A stretch of 64,000 bases of DNA from an uncultured Peptostreptococcaceae bacterium. GTDB lineage: Bacteria; Bacillota; Clostridia; Peptostreptococcales; Peptostreptococcaceae. The position numbers and the translations under genes were made by a program. Each line of letters opens with the position of its first letter. The first letter of the stretch is position 1. This document shows positions 17,889-25,089 of this stretch, piece by piece. The notes below the pieces were generated by a model, which was given only the letters and a program-made list of their open reading frames with translations, did no database searches and was not told where the DNA came from. Location of the stretch: assembly GCA_947072565.1 (NCBI GenBank), contig CAMTIM010000043.1:279236-343235 (forward strand), given 5' to 3'.

Positions 17889-18518
17889 CTATAAATTAGC
17901 GCATTTTTGATTGTATTTTTCTTTAAAGTAAATAATAATATTTTTCCTATTTCTAAGGTTTAATTTAACTAGTATACTACTTATATGTTTTTTAACAGTA
18001 TATTCAGTTATATATAAATGCTCAGCTATTTCTTTATTGCTATATCCATTTCCAACTTCTTCTAGTATTTCATTTTCTCTATTAGTTAAAGTTTCACACT
18101 CAACATACTCTTCTTGCAATATATTTTGCAATAAATCTATATCATAAAACTTTTTTCCCTTTTCAATAATACTATTTACCTTGTCCATAAAATCCTCTTT
18201 TTCTGATATATTAAGTATATATCCATCCACACCTTGTTTTATAGACATAGTGCATACTTCTTTACTTCTATGTAAATCTAGTACTACTATTTTATTTGCA
18301 CATATACCATCTTTCATAGCTTCTATATATTTCATATTTTCCTTTTGTATATCTAATATCATGCAGTTAACTTTAGATATTTCAATTTTTTTTAAATTTT
18401 TCTCTAAATCTAAAAAATTTGATGCTAATATTTTAGTTTCCATGCCGTACTTTTTATTGAATATATTATATAGTGCATCCCTCACTATAAATGAATCTGA
18501 TACTATCAATATTCCCAT
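17889..18518 (-). CDS. LuxR/NarL-type response regulator with degenerate receiver, under c-di-GMP-II riboswitch
   Basis: A 209-residue regulator. The start at 18518 (MGILIVSDSF) is chosen because GGGGG lies 7 nt upstream. A receiver-like domain (about 1-120) keeps D8 and the candidate phospho-acceptor D56 (MILDIQ). The conserved switch lysine is replaced by Asn at about 103 (DGYILN), so classical phosphorylation is doubtful. A LuxR helix-turn-helix (about 140-200) shows LTNRENEIL, SNKEIAEHLYITEYTVKKHISSI. No histidine kinase gene is near. It is downstream of a c-di-GMP-II riboswitch, and its neighbour at 18755-19363 is a paralogue. It probably controls the fibre and sortase genes to the right. 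Confidence 0.85.
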   Translation of the reverse strand: MGILIVSDSFIVRDALYNIFNKKYGMETKILASNFLDLEKNLKKIEISKVNCMILDIQKENMKYIEAMKDGICANKIVVLDLHRSKEVCTMSIKQGVDGYILNISEKEDFMDKVNSIIEKGKKFYDIDLLQNILQEEYVECETLTNRENEILEEVGNGYSNKEIAEHLYITEYTVKKHISSILVKLNLRNRKNIIIYFKEKYNQKCANL

Positions 18519-18564
18519 TTTTATACCCCCATGATTTTTCAAACAAATAATATTTGGACTACAA

Positions 18565-18600
18565 AAAAACCGGCAATCCCCCTTTTTAGAGATGCCGGTT
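18565..18600 (-). terminator. Intrinsic terminator serving as riboswitch expression platform
   Basis: On the minus strand AACCGGCA and TGCCGGTT form a stem followed by seven T. The left arm includes the last bases of the c-di-GMP-II core (AACCGG), so folding of the riboswitch and of the terminator are mutually exclusive. This predicts antitermination when ligand is bound. Confidence 0.75.
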
Positions 18601-18660
18601 GCACTAGTAACTTCATATACCCCAAGTGCCCATATACAGGATATACTTCATCGTTTCATT
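18594..18660 (-). promoter_or_regulatory. c-di-GMP-II riboswitch
   Basis: The minus strand contains the hallmark blocks of class II c-di-GMP aptamers in the right order and spacing: GAAACGATGA, then GGGCACTTG, then a short hairpin GGGTATATGAAGTT, then AGTGCAACCG. These match the known Clostridium acetobutylicum aptamer at nearly all conserved positions. It is 76 nt upstream of the LuxR gene at 17889-18518, with the overlapping terminator between. Inference: high c-di-GMP turns the regulator on, as for class II switches of pili and adhesin genes in C. difficile. Confidence 0.88.
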
Positions 18661-18754
18661 CTTTCTTATATCATATATAATATCATATTACCTCTTATTT
18701 TTCTGTTTTTTCATACGTCAAATTATCTTATTTTGTATCATTTTTCTTGTTTTT

Positions 18755-19363
18755 TTAATTTATACTTCCATCTTTGTATCTTATTATTATATCCTGTCTA
18801 TTTTTCAAATTTAACTTATTAAATATACTGCTAAGATGCTTTTTTATAGTAAATTCTGTAACACTTAAATTGTTAGCTATTTCTCTATTATTTAATCCCT
18901 TTGCTACTTGAGCTACAACTTCATTTTCTCTATTTGTCAAAGCATCATTTGTATTTAAATTTTTACTACTTAAAGTCTTTTGTATTATAGAAGCATCATA
19001 ATATTTTTTCCCCAACATAACTTTATGTAATATATACTCAAACTCATGATTATCTTCTAAACCAGTTATATATCCATCTACATTTAGCTTAATAGCTTTA
19101 TTACACAGTTTTTCATTTTCTAATAAATCTAATACTATTATTTTCAATTTATTGTTTATTGTTTTATATTTTGTTGCAACTTCAACTTCCTTCATTTTAT
19201 CTTTATTTATGTCTATAAATATCAAATCAAGTGATTTCAATTTTTCTTCAACAGTATTTATGTTTTTAGTAGCCTCTACTTGACCACTACTAAACATACT
19301 TCTAAATAAAGATGATATTGCTTCTTTTACTATAAATGATTCTGATATAATTAATGTATCCAT
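18755..19363 (-). CDS. LuxR/NarL-type response regulator with degenerate receiver
   Basis: A 202-residue paralogue of the regulator at 17889-18518. The receiver-like part keeps an Asp at about 51 (LIFIDINKD), but the acidic pocket begins with Glu (IISES) and the switch lysine is Gly at about 101 (DGYITG). The LuxR helix-turn-helix (LTNRENEVVAQVAKGLNNREIANNLSV) fills the C-terminal 65 residues. The last 90 bp before the next gene hold the leader of the riboswitch. No partner kinase is nearby; the pair probably works without phosphotransfer. Confidence 0.85.
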   Translation of the reverse strand: MDTLIISESFIVKEAISSLFRSMFSSGQVEATKNINTVEEKLKSLDLIFIDINKDKMKEVEVATKYKTINNKLKIIVLDLLENEKLCNKAIKLNVDGYITGLEDNHEFEYILHKVMLGKKYYDASIIQKTLSSKNLNTNDALTNRENEVVAQVAKGLNNREIANNLSVTEFTIKKHLSSIFNKLNLKNRQDIIIRYKDGSIN

Positions 19364-19513
19364 AGCTATTCCCCTTTATTAATATACCTTTTTTAAGTTT
19401 TACTTATTTTATTAAACTCTAGTATATTACACTATATATTCTAAAAAAAACATTTAAACGTTAAATAATATTACTTTATAATCATTATAATTTAAATTTT
19501 TTTAAAATTCATA

Positions 19514-20083
19514 TTATATTTTTCCTTTTATTATTAACCTGTGTGTTCCCAAATATTTCGGCGTACAAGTAATTAATGTTATATTTTTCTCATTATTTTT
19601 TGAATTTAGAACTTCTACTTTATCCGGAGTAACCACTTCTAAGCTAGATACTGTATATGTATAAATATCATCCTTAGTAGTCATCTTTATCTTGTCTCCA
19701 CCTTCAAGCTTGTCTAAGTTGCTAAAAAACTTATTGTAGGTATAATTTCTATGACCTGCTACTGCAAAATTACCGATTTCTCCAGGCATTACACTTTCTT
19801 TGAAATGACCTACTGCATAGTTTAGAGTTTCTTCATCTGTACCCTCTTGTATTGCTACTTTTAGGTTTATCTTAGGTATCTCTAATATTCCTATTATATC
19901 TTTAGGTATATTTTTATTATTTTGCGCATTTTTGGGTTCTTCTATATAAGAAGATTGTATTGCTTTTTCATATTTATCCACTATTTCATTGTTTGATTTC
20001 TCTACATCATAACTTAAATAAGTTGTCATAGATAATATTAATATCCCCGTTAATATTAAACACTTTGATACTATTTTTCTCAT
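19514..20083 (-). CDS. Class D sortase
   Basis: A 189-residue membrane-anchored transpeptidase with one N-terminal helix (CLILTGILILSM). The catalytic triad is visible: His at about 111 in VAGHRNYTYNKFF, Cys at about 173 in TLITCTPKYLGT and Arg at about 182 in HRLIIKGK. The TLxTC motif and IPKINLKVAIQEG support class D. It should cut LPxTG-type signals; the only such substrate in the window is the LPQTG protein at 22136-23107, three genes upstream. It follows sipW by 24 bp, so signal peptidase and sortase form one unit. Confidence 0.9.
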   Translation of the reverse strand: MRKIVSKCLILTGILILSMTTYLSYDVEKSNNEIVDKYEKAIQSSYIEEPKNAQNNKNIPKDIIGILEIPKINLKVAIQEGTDEETLNYAVGHFKESVMPGEIGNFAVAGHRNYTYNKFFSNLDKLEGGDKIKMTTKDDIYTYTVSSLEVVTPDKVEVLNSKNNEKNITLITCTPKYLGTHRLIIKGKI

Positions 20084-20107
20084 TTAATTTCCTCTTTTTA
20101 TAAATAA

Positions 20108-20614
20108 TTAATCTCTGTTATATAACAATATTATTATTGCCCCTAACATTAGCTCTATCGCAATTACCATTGGCTTAGCTAAAAACTGTATTATATATCC
20201 TGCATTTGGTATATCAAATAAAACTTTTCCTATTATATTGTCGTTACTTACTGCAAAAGAATCTGCTGCATTGTTATTATCACCTTTTGTTATATATCCA
20301 TCTTTTGTTTTATCTATTATTCTATGAGTTACTATTTCATCACCATCTCTAAAAGTTATAATATCTCCTTCTTTAATATTCGCTCTATTTTTATGAAGGC
20401 TTACAACTAAATCTCCAGGATAAAACTCTGGCTCCATACTCCCTGATAAAACTGTATAGTTTCTAAATCCTATTAACTTATATGCCGCTTCTGATCTTGC
20501 TGATAAAGTGTTTAACAGTAAAATCATGCACGCTATAATCGAAAAATAATATATAAATGTTGATATTTTTTCTTTTGTGCTACCCTTTGATTTACTTATA
20601 TTTGCTATATTCAT
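20108..20614 (-). CDS. sipW: SipW-type (ER-type) signal peptidase I
   Basis: A 168-residue membrane protease with an N-terminal helix at about 18-38 and a C-terminal one at about 140-165. The catalytic Ser is in VLSGSMEPEF (about residue 59), and a His (VTHRII, about residue 97) replaces the usual Lys, which defines the ER/SipW type. GDN at about 111 is also conserved. SipW processes TasA/camelysin-type precursors, and three genes with such signal peptides lie just upstream. A strong terminator separates it from those genes. Confidence 0.9.
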   Translation of the reverse strand: MNIANISKSKGSTKEKISTFIYYFSIIACMILLLNTLSARSEAAYKLIGFRNYTVLSGSMEPEFYPGDLVVSLHKNRANIKEGDIITFRDGDEIVTHRIIDKTKDGYITKGDNNNAADSFAVSNDNIIGKVLFDIPNAGYIIQFLAKPMVIAIELMLGAIIILLYNRD

Positions 20615-20631
20615 GGTTCTCCCCTTTTATA

Positions 20632-20675
20632 GTTAAAAAAGAAGGATATAGCTGTTTAGCTCCTTCTTTTTTAAC
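20632..20675 (-). terminator. Terminator between the fibre proteins and sipW
   Basis: Perfect 15-bp arms (GTTAAAAAAGAAGGA and its complement) with a 14-nt loop. It would restrict read-through from the abundant structural genes into sipW and the sortase gene. Confidence 0.8.
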
Positions 20676-20681
20676 AACATT

Positions 20682-21461
20682 TTATATCTCTGTTTGTTCT
20701 GTACTTTCAACTTTTGGTGTTTCTGGCGTTACTTCAGGTTTAACATCCGGCTTAACGTCTGGTTTTGGTTCAACAGGTACTTCCACCTCTGGTTTTTGAG
20801 TTGGTTTTTCTCCAGGTGTTGATGGAGTTTCTTCTGGTTTAGTTTCCGGTTTTGGCTCAGTTGGATCCTCTGGTTTTTCTACACTAGGTGGATCTGTTTC
20901 TGGTTTTATAGCATCATCTGGCTTTATTGGTAAATCATCCTCTACAATAAGTGGCTTACTCTCAATCATTTTCCAGAATGCATATAAATCATCCTCATCC
21001 TTATCCTTATCCTTTTGTATCAATGAAATTTTATACATATCTACTCTATCTTTATAATGTATCTTTATTGTCACAGTGTCTTTTGATGGCATTTTAGTAT
21101 CTATATGATTTATTTCTATATGCTGATTAAATTTAATTTCTATTTCTTTATCATCTCTATCTAATGTAGCTGAATGTGAAGTTTTATTAAATTCACCGCT
21201 ACCAGATAAAAATTCAATCTTTTCAATATCTGATACATGTATACCAGTACTTTCTAACTTAAGTTCTAACTCTTTACCATCATCAATTTCAGCTTCTGTC
21301 TCAATTGTTGGCTGTGTTGGTTTTTCCTCTACCAATTTGCCAATTCTTAATACATTAGATTTAGTAGCACTATCTGAAAAACAGCTATAACCTAAGCAAC
21401 TTCCAGTAAAAAATATCGATATACCAAGCCCCAAGGCAATAAACTTACTATTAACTTTCAT
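20682..21461 (-). CDS. SipW-dependent signal peptide protein with Pro/Glu/Lys-rich tail
   Basis: A 259-residue secreted protein. The signal region (KFIALGLGISIFFTGSCLGYSCFSDSAT) has the SipW type shape with YSxFSD after the hydrophobic core. Residues 50-175 form a folded domain without a known family, ending in an acidic stretch (KDKDKDEDD). The last 75 residues are PEPKPDVKPDVKPEV-type repeats that look extended. There is no LPxTG or membrane helix at the C-terminus, so it may be held by the LPQTG protein or be a minor fibre component. The start overlaps the upstream gene by 11 nt, indicating coupled translation. Confidence 0.75.
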   Translation of the reverse strand: MKVNSKFIALGLGISIFFTGSCLGYSCFSDSATKSNVLRIGKLVEEKPTQPTIETEAEIDDGKELELKLESTGIHVSDIEKIEFLSGSGEFNKTSHSATLDRDDKEIEIKFNQHIEINHIDTKMPSKDTVTIKIHYKDRVDMYKISLIQKDKDKDEDDLYAFWKMIESKPLIVEDDLPIKPDDAIKPETDPPSVEKPEDPTEPKPETKPEETPSTPGEKPTQKPEVEVPVEPKPDVKPDVKPEVTPETPKVESTEQTEI

Positions 21462-22143
21462 TATTATTGCCTCCCTTGCTATTTATTTGAATTGCATCTA
21501 CCTCTGTATCAAATTCAAATTGTCTTTCTTGAAGGCTTTTCATTTGTTCCTCTGATAATCCATCTTTTATAGACATGCTAACGCTACAATCTAATTTTTG
21601 ATTTGGATCTAATGATACTATTTTTTTGCCATTGCTATAAATTAATTCTTTACTTTCCATATTTATAAGATCATTAAATGTATTTATGCTATATCCTTTT
21701 GGTATAACAGCTTTGCCATTATAACTTATATTCAATGTACAACTAAGATTTTCTAATTGTGAAGAATTAATTCTATTAATATTTTTATAAATACCCGAGG
21801 CTATATGTTCCTTGAGGCTTTTATTATTTTTCATACTATTTTGAGAAAATCCTAAAGCTACATTTTGCTTAAGACTGCCATTATTTTTTATGCTAAATGT
21901 TTGTGTAACACATTTATTATTTTTATCTAAACTAATATCTAAGCTACCTGATATATCTGTATTTAAGTTACCCATAGTTATTACTAAATCATTTTTGGCA
22001 TTTGCTTTATCTACAAAATAAGCATAACTTCCCATACTCCCTAACGCACCAATAGTTAAAGCTAGTGATAATCCACCTATAGTTGCTTTTACTTTATACT
22101 TAGATTTACGTTTATTTGACTTTAGCTTCACCATTCTACTCAT
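21451..22143 (-). CDS. TasA/camelysin-like SipW-dependent protein
   Basis: A 230-residue secreted protein with the camelysin/TasA N-terminal pattern: a basic start, helix GGLSLALTIGALGSMGSYAYFVDKANAKNDLV and then ITMGNLNTDI. Related proteins form amyloid-like extracellular fibres or act as their minor subunits. The rest is a beta-rich domain with the FSIKNNGSLKQNV motif shared with the gene at 23173-23772. The ATG at 22143 has AAAGGAGG 8 nt upstream and overlaps the LPQTG gene by 8 nt. Likely a minor subunit or assembly factor. Confidence 0.78.
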   Translation of the reverse strand: MSRMVKLKSNKRKSKYKVKATIGGLSLALTIGALGSMGSYAYFVDKANAKNDLVITMGNLNTDISGSLDISLDKNNKCVTQTFSIKNNGSLKQNVALGFSQNSMKNNKSLKEHIASGIYKNINRINSSQLENLSCTLNISYNGKAVIPKGYSINTFNDLINMESKELIYSNGKKIVSLDPNQKLDCSVSMSIKDGLSEEQMKSLQERQFEFDTEVDAIQINSKGGNNNES

Positions 22144-23107
22144 CAGATTTTCCTCCTTTATCAGAAGATTTTCTATCTAATGCTATGCCTAATCCAGCTA
22201 CAGCTACTCCCAAAATAGTAAGAGTAGTGGAGTTTACTATACTACCTGTTTGAGGTAATTTATCAGTTAGCCCGCCTACATTACTTCCATTATTGTCATT
22301 TGGTTTATCTGGCTTACTTGGGTTTGTTGGTTTATCTGGAAATACTGGTTTATCTGGAAGTATCGGCTTATCTGGGAATATAGGTTTATCAGGGTCTATC
22401 GGCTTATCTGGATCTGTTGGTTTATCCGGATTTGTCGGCTTATCTGGGTTAGTTGGTTTGTCTGGGTCTGTAGGCTTATCTGGGTCCGTTGGTTTGTCTG
22501 GGTCTGTAGGCTTATCCGGGTCCGTTGGTTTGTCTGGGTTTGTTGGTTTATCTGGATTTGTTGGCCTATCTGGATCTGTAGTTCCTCCCCCGCCTCCAGT
22601 ACTTGTTAGATTGTATACAGTCCCTAAGCTAAATACTTTTGATAATGATTGTGCATCATTTCCAATAGCCTCATTCATATCTATAGTCATATCAAATGCT
22701 TGCTCTTGACCTGGATATATAGACACATTGTTTTTTAAATTAACTCCATTTTTTTCGCCTAACATATCTTTTAATCCTGATTTAACATTGTTTGATTCAT
22801 TTCCTGTTTGCTTTATAGTTATATCTGTATATTTAGCCACTTCTTCAAAACCCTTTGATAAACTAGGCTTTTCACCAACAGTCTTTGATTTTTCCATCAT
22901 ATATATTTTATCAACAGTCATCTTTTGATCTGTATTATTTTTTATAACAAACTTTATTACTTCTGACGCTCCTGGCTTTAATAAATTATTTGGTTGCTGA
23001 TATATTTGTATAGATACCTTTGGTGATGCAAATGATGGAACTGTAATACTTATACAAATAATACAACTTACCGCTAATGATTTCACTATTCTTTTTATAT
23101 TTTTCAT
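22136..23107 (-). CDS. LPQTG-anchored surface protein with proline-rich stalk
   Basis: A 323-residue wall-anchored protein: signal peptide at about 1-28, a folded N-terminal domain at about 29-170, a Gly-rich hinge, then a stalk of sixteen six-residue units of DPDKPT type (177-272), and a C-terminal sorting signal LPQTG, hydrophobic helix and charged tail. The sortase D gene three genes downstream is the probable partner. The N-terminal domain holds KFVIKNNTDQKMTV and may bind fibre subunits. Antisense frames across the repeats are artefacts of the repeat. Confidence 0.88.
   Translation of the reverse strand: MKNIKRIVKSLAVSCIICISITVPSFASPKVSIQIYQQPNNLLKPGASEVIKFVIKNNTDQKMTVDKIYMMEKSKTVGEKPSLSKGFEEVAKYTDITIKQTGNESNNVKSGLKDMLGEKNGVNLKNNVSIYPGQEQAFDMTIDMNEAIGNDAQSLSKVFSLGTVYNLTSTGGGGGTTDPDRPTNPDKPTNPDKPTDPDKPTDPDKPTDPDKPTDPDKPTNPDKPTNPDKPTDPDKPIDPDKPIFPDKPILPDKPVFPDKPTNPSKPDKPNDNNGSNVGGLTDKLPQTGSIVNSTTLTILGVAVAGLGIALDRKSSDKGGKSDE
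22292..22579 (-). repeat. 18-bp tandem repeats encoding DPDKPT units
   Basis: About sixteen copies of an 18-bp unit encode the proline-rich stalk (TDPDKP, TNPDKP and, at the end, IFPDKP/ILPDKP/VFPDKP variants). The array is nearly exact in the middle and decays at the downstream end, which suggests expansion by slippage. Copy number is likely to vary among strains. Confidence 0.9.
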
Positions 23108-23123
23108 TTAACCACCTTTTTAA

Positions 23124-23153
23124 AAAAAGCATCCTTATATAAGAATGCTTTTA
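23124..23153 (-). terminator. Terminator after the major TasA-like gene
   Basis: Stem AAAAGCAT...ATGCTTTT followed on the minus strand by a T-run, located between the TasA-like gene and the LPQTG gene. It would make the first gene much more abundant than those behind it, as expected for a major fibre subunit. Confidence 0.7.
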
Positions 23154-23172
23154 TTTTATACAATAACTTTAC

Positions 23173-23772
23173 TTATTTAGAAACTTTCATAGTCTCTGGA
23201 AGTATCTCAGTTGGAAGGTTACTAGATTTTTCGTTAGTTTGAGTTGCTTTTATTTCAAATTTTGGAGTTAATTTGTTAAAGTCAAAAATAGGCTTATTAG
23301 CTTTATTTTGGCTACCTTCAGCATTAAAATCTCCAACCATTTCTGGTGTTACAACAACATCTATATATGTATTTACAGATTTACCTGGTTCTAACACTTT
23401 TCCTTTTAATAGCTTGATTGTATCACCAACTAATATTTCCTTTGGATAGTCAGCTGAAGTTCCTGTTCTTTGTATGTCTAGTTTTTGATTAAGTGATCCA
23501 TCATTTGTTATAGTAACTTTCTTTAAAAATCTATCTCCTGGTTTTACATTAGTAATATTTGATGCATTCTTAATAGTTTCTGTTCCAATGTCATTAGTAG
23601 TTACTATTTGCCAATCTTCTTCTTTTGTGTTTATATCTAAATTCCCCATAGTTATTACTAAATTGTTAGTAGCTTCTGCTTTATCTGTAAATAAAGCCTT
23701 AGTTCCCATAAATGTTCCACCTACTAGCAAAACTGCCGCCATCATAAATCCTATTGTTTTATTCTTTTTCAT
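23173..23772 (-). CDS. TasA/camelysin-like major fibre protein candidate
   Basis: A 199-residue secreted protein starting MKKNKTIGFMMAAVLLVGG, then GTKALFTDKAEATNNLVITMGNLD, the standard M73/TasA N-terminal pattern processed by SipW. The mature part holds VTITNDGSLNQKLDI, the beta-rich motif of TasA-type fibre proteins. GGGGGAAAAAGGG precedes the ATG. It is first in the series and is followed by a terminator, so it is the best candidate for the main subunit. A protease role for camelysins is not supported by any motif here. Confidence 0.8.
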   Translation of the reverse strand: MKKNKTIGFMMAAVLLVGGTFMGTKALFTDKAEATNNLVITMGNLDINTKEEDWQIVTTNDIGTETIKNASNITNVKPGDRFLKKVTITNDGSLNQKLDIQRTGTSADYPKEILVGDTIKLLKGKVLEPGKSVNTYIDVVVTPEMVGDFNAEGSQNKANKPIFDFNKLTPKFEIKATQTNEKSSNLPTEILPETMKVSK

Positions 23773-24030
23773 CCCTTTTTCCCCCTAATATTTTATCTTT
23801 AAACTATCGTGTGTTGTTTGCTACAATTAATATAATAGTCTACGATAAGATAAAAATATATTAACCAAAAGGACCATCTTTTAGGCTATATTTAAGTACT
23901 ATTCATCAGTACCAAGATATGCACGGCAAAAGGTATTCTTTTTTTACACCATAGTGTAGTATACTTTTTTCTATTTATATGATGCATAAAATACACCTGC
24001 TTTATCTATTTTATGTAATTCCCTTATAAT
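23773..24030 (-). promoter_or_regulatory. Promoter and leader region of the TasA-like gene
   Basis: No gene is seen. The minus strand has hairpins TACAC/GTGTA (about 23946-23959), GGTACT/AGTACT (about 23895-23915) and CCTAAAAG/CTTTTGG (about 23865-23885). Arms CTATCGT and ACGATAAG at about 23804-23850 form an inverted repeat near the gene. These may be regulator sites for the LuxR proteins. I could not match the region to a known riboswitch. Confidence 0.35.
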
Positions 24031-24059
24031 AAAAAAAACTATGAGTTTATACCCATAGC
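24031..24059 (-). terminator. Terminator after the toxin-like gene
   Basis: On the minus strand CTATGGGT/ACTCATAG stem with four-base loop and a run of eight T, starting 5 bp after the stop codon at 24064. Confidence 0.75.
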
Positions 24060-24063
24060 ATTC

Positions 24064-24411
24064 TTAACACACTTTTATTATATATCGTTCCATCTTTGAT
24101 TTAACGATATAATCTTTTCCTTTTAATGATTCAAACTCATTTTGCCTAATAGTAGGCTTATTACGCTCATCAATATATTTATCTTTATCTAATATGACAA
24201 CAGATTTTGAAAAATCTAATCCACAATTATTTTCTTTATTAGTCCATAGCACATTTTTATGATTTATATTAGATCTTAAAGGTATAGCAAAATCTACATC
24301 ATTTATAGTTGCAACAATCATAGTGTATGGTCTATTTTGCTTTTTCTCTATTTCTATACAATCTTTATATTGTTCATAAAATTCATCTGTCAAAAATCTA
24401 ATTTTAAGCAT
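24064..24411 (-). CDS. Type III toxin-antitoxin toxin, TenpN/CptN-like endoribonuclease, shortened
   Basis: A 115-residue protein from the ATG at 24411 (MLKIRFLTDEFYEQY). An upstream ATG would put the first 18 codons inside a terminator hairpin and is rejected. Blocks RPYTMIVATI, FAIPLRSNINHKNVLW, GLDFSKSVVI, YID and TIRQNEFESLKGKDYIV fit the ToxN/TenpN/CptN group of RNA-inhibited endoribonucleases. Family members known to me are about 150 residues, so the C-terminal helix region appears lost; the toxin may be inactive. Promoter, structured RNA and terminator directly upstream match the type III layout. The family call is from memory. Confidence 0.65.
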   Translation of the reverse strand: MLKIRFLTDEFYEQYKDCIEIEKKQNRPYTMIVATINDVDFAIPLRSNINHKNVLWTNKENNCGLDFSKSVVILDKDKYIDERNKPTIRQNEFESLKGKDYIVKSKMERYIIKVC

Positions 24412-24428
24412 AATTCCTCTAAATACTA

Positions 24429-24458
24429 AAATAACCCTTCGAGAACGAAGGGTTATTT
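24429..24458 (-). terminator. Terminator between antitoxin RNA and toxin gene
   Basis: A perfect 13-bp stem AAATAACCCTTCG/CGAAGGGTTATTT with loop TTCT on the minus strand and a short T-run, ending 17 nt before the toxin ATG. In type III systems such an attenuator sets the excess of RNA antitoxin over toxin mRNA. Confidence 0.85.
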
Positions 24459-24562
24459 CTTCCATTGAGCTTTCTTTTGTTTTAGTTGCTCACGCTCTAT
24501 GAGCAAATCGTCTGATCGTTTTACCAATCTTCTTTATTATATTCTAAAAGAATATCTATGAT
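24429..24562 (-). ncRNA. Putative type III RNA antitoxin
   Basis: A transcript is predicted from about 24562 to the terminator. It contains a strong hairpin TTGCTCA/TGAGCAA (about 24489-24511) whose loop holds GAGC, complementary to GCTC about 20 nt downstream, so an H-type pseudoknot is possible. Two AAAGAAG-containing segments about 58 nt apart may be remnants of tandem repeats, but I do not see clear repeats. Identification rests on position. Confidence 0.5.
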
Positions 24563-24568
24563 ACATCT

Positions 24569-24597
24569 ATTATATATTTATAGTTTTTCCTTGTCAA
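24569..24597 (-). promoter_or_regulatory. Consensus SigA promoter of the toxin-antitoxin cassette
   Basis: Perfect TTGACA (24592-24597) and perfect TATAAT (24569-24574) with a 17-nt spacer on the minus strand, the only full-consensus promoter I noticed in the window. It abuts the end of the Fic pseudogene. Confidence 0.85.
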
Positions 24598-24612
24598 TAT
24601 ATGCAATAACTC

Positions 24613-24983
24613 TTATATTTTTTTCCATTTAGCATTTCTTCCACTACCATCATTAAAAGGATGTATACATAAAAAATCCAGTACAAACAATCCAATTAAA
24701 ACTAATGGCTCTACGCTTTCTTTACTAACTTCATAATTATAAAGATTACACAACTGCTCCATATACTCACTTGTATAAAACATATCTATAGGCTTAAATC
24801 TTATAAATTTGCTTCCATCTTGCAAAATCTATTCTATTAGAAGACTCACAGTACTTTGAATTACAGATACCTCCTTCAAAGTGTTTAATATTTGTGGTGA
24901 CTGCTGCTTGTATAGATCTTGTTTTCCCTTATATTCATAGGTAAAGCTATGTTTTGTAATTTATTATATTCTATAGATTTCAT
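24613..24983 (-). pseudogene. Fic family protein, degraded
   Basis: Remains of a Fic AMP-transferase gene. The N-terminus MKSIEYNKLQNIALPMN starts at 24983; then frames change: EYKGKQDLYKQQSPQ and LNTLKEVSVIQSTV follow in another frame, SSNRID in a third, and IDMFYTSEYMEQLCNLYNYE to the catalytic loop HPFNDGSGR close the piece. The gene stops right after the Fic motif, so the C-terminal part is gone. The break point lies next to the promoter of the toxin-antitoxin cassette, which suggests that the cassette arrived or recombined there. Confidence 0.85.
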
Positions 24984-25089
24984 CTTATCACTCCGTTTTA
25001 TATTAATATTATCATTTTACCATAAACGTACTCATTTATAGTTAAATGAGTATGTTTATTAAATAAGTTTTTATTTATAATTTCACTTT

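Noticed and set aside
22292..22579. Possible CRISPR array
   Set aside because: The 18-bp units are directly tandem without spacers and encode a protein stalk in frame.
22293..22709. Plus-strand frame with many Gly-Leu-Ser repeats
   Set aside because: It is the antisense of the DPDKPT repeat array; the repeat keeps all frames open.
23860..23960. Second c-di-GMP-II riboswitch before the TasA-like gene
   Set aside because: A GATGAAT stretch resembles the aptamer, but GGGCACTTG and AGTGCAACCG are both missing.
24412..24465. Upstream ATG of the toxin-like gene, giving 133 residues
   Set aside because: The first 18 codons would be the terminator stem itself and show no family similarity; the ATG at 24411 begins the conserved part.
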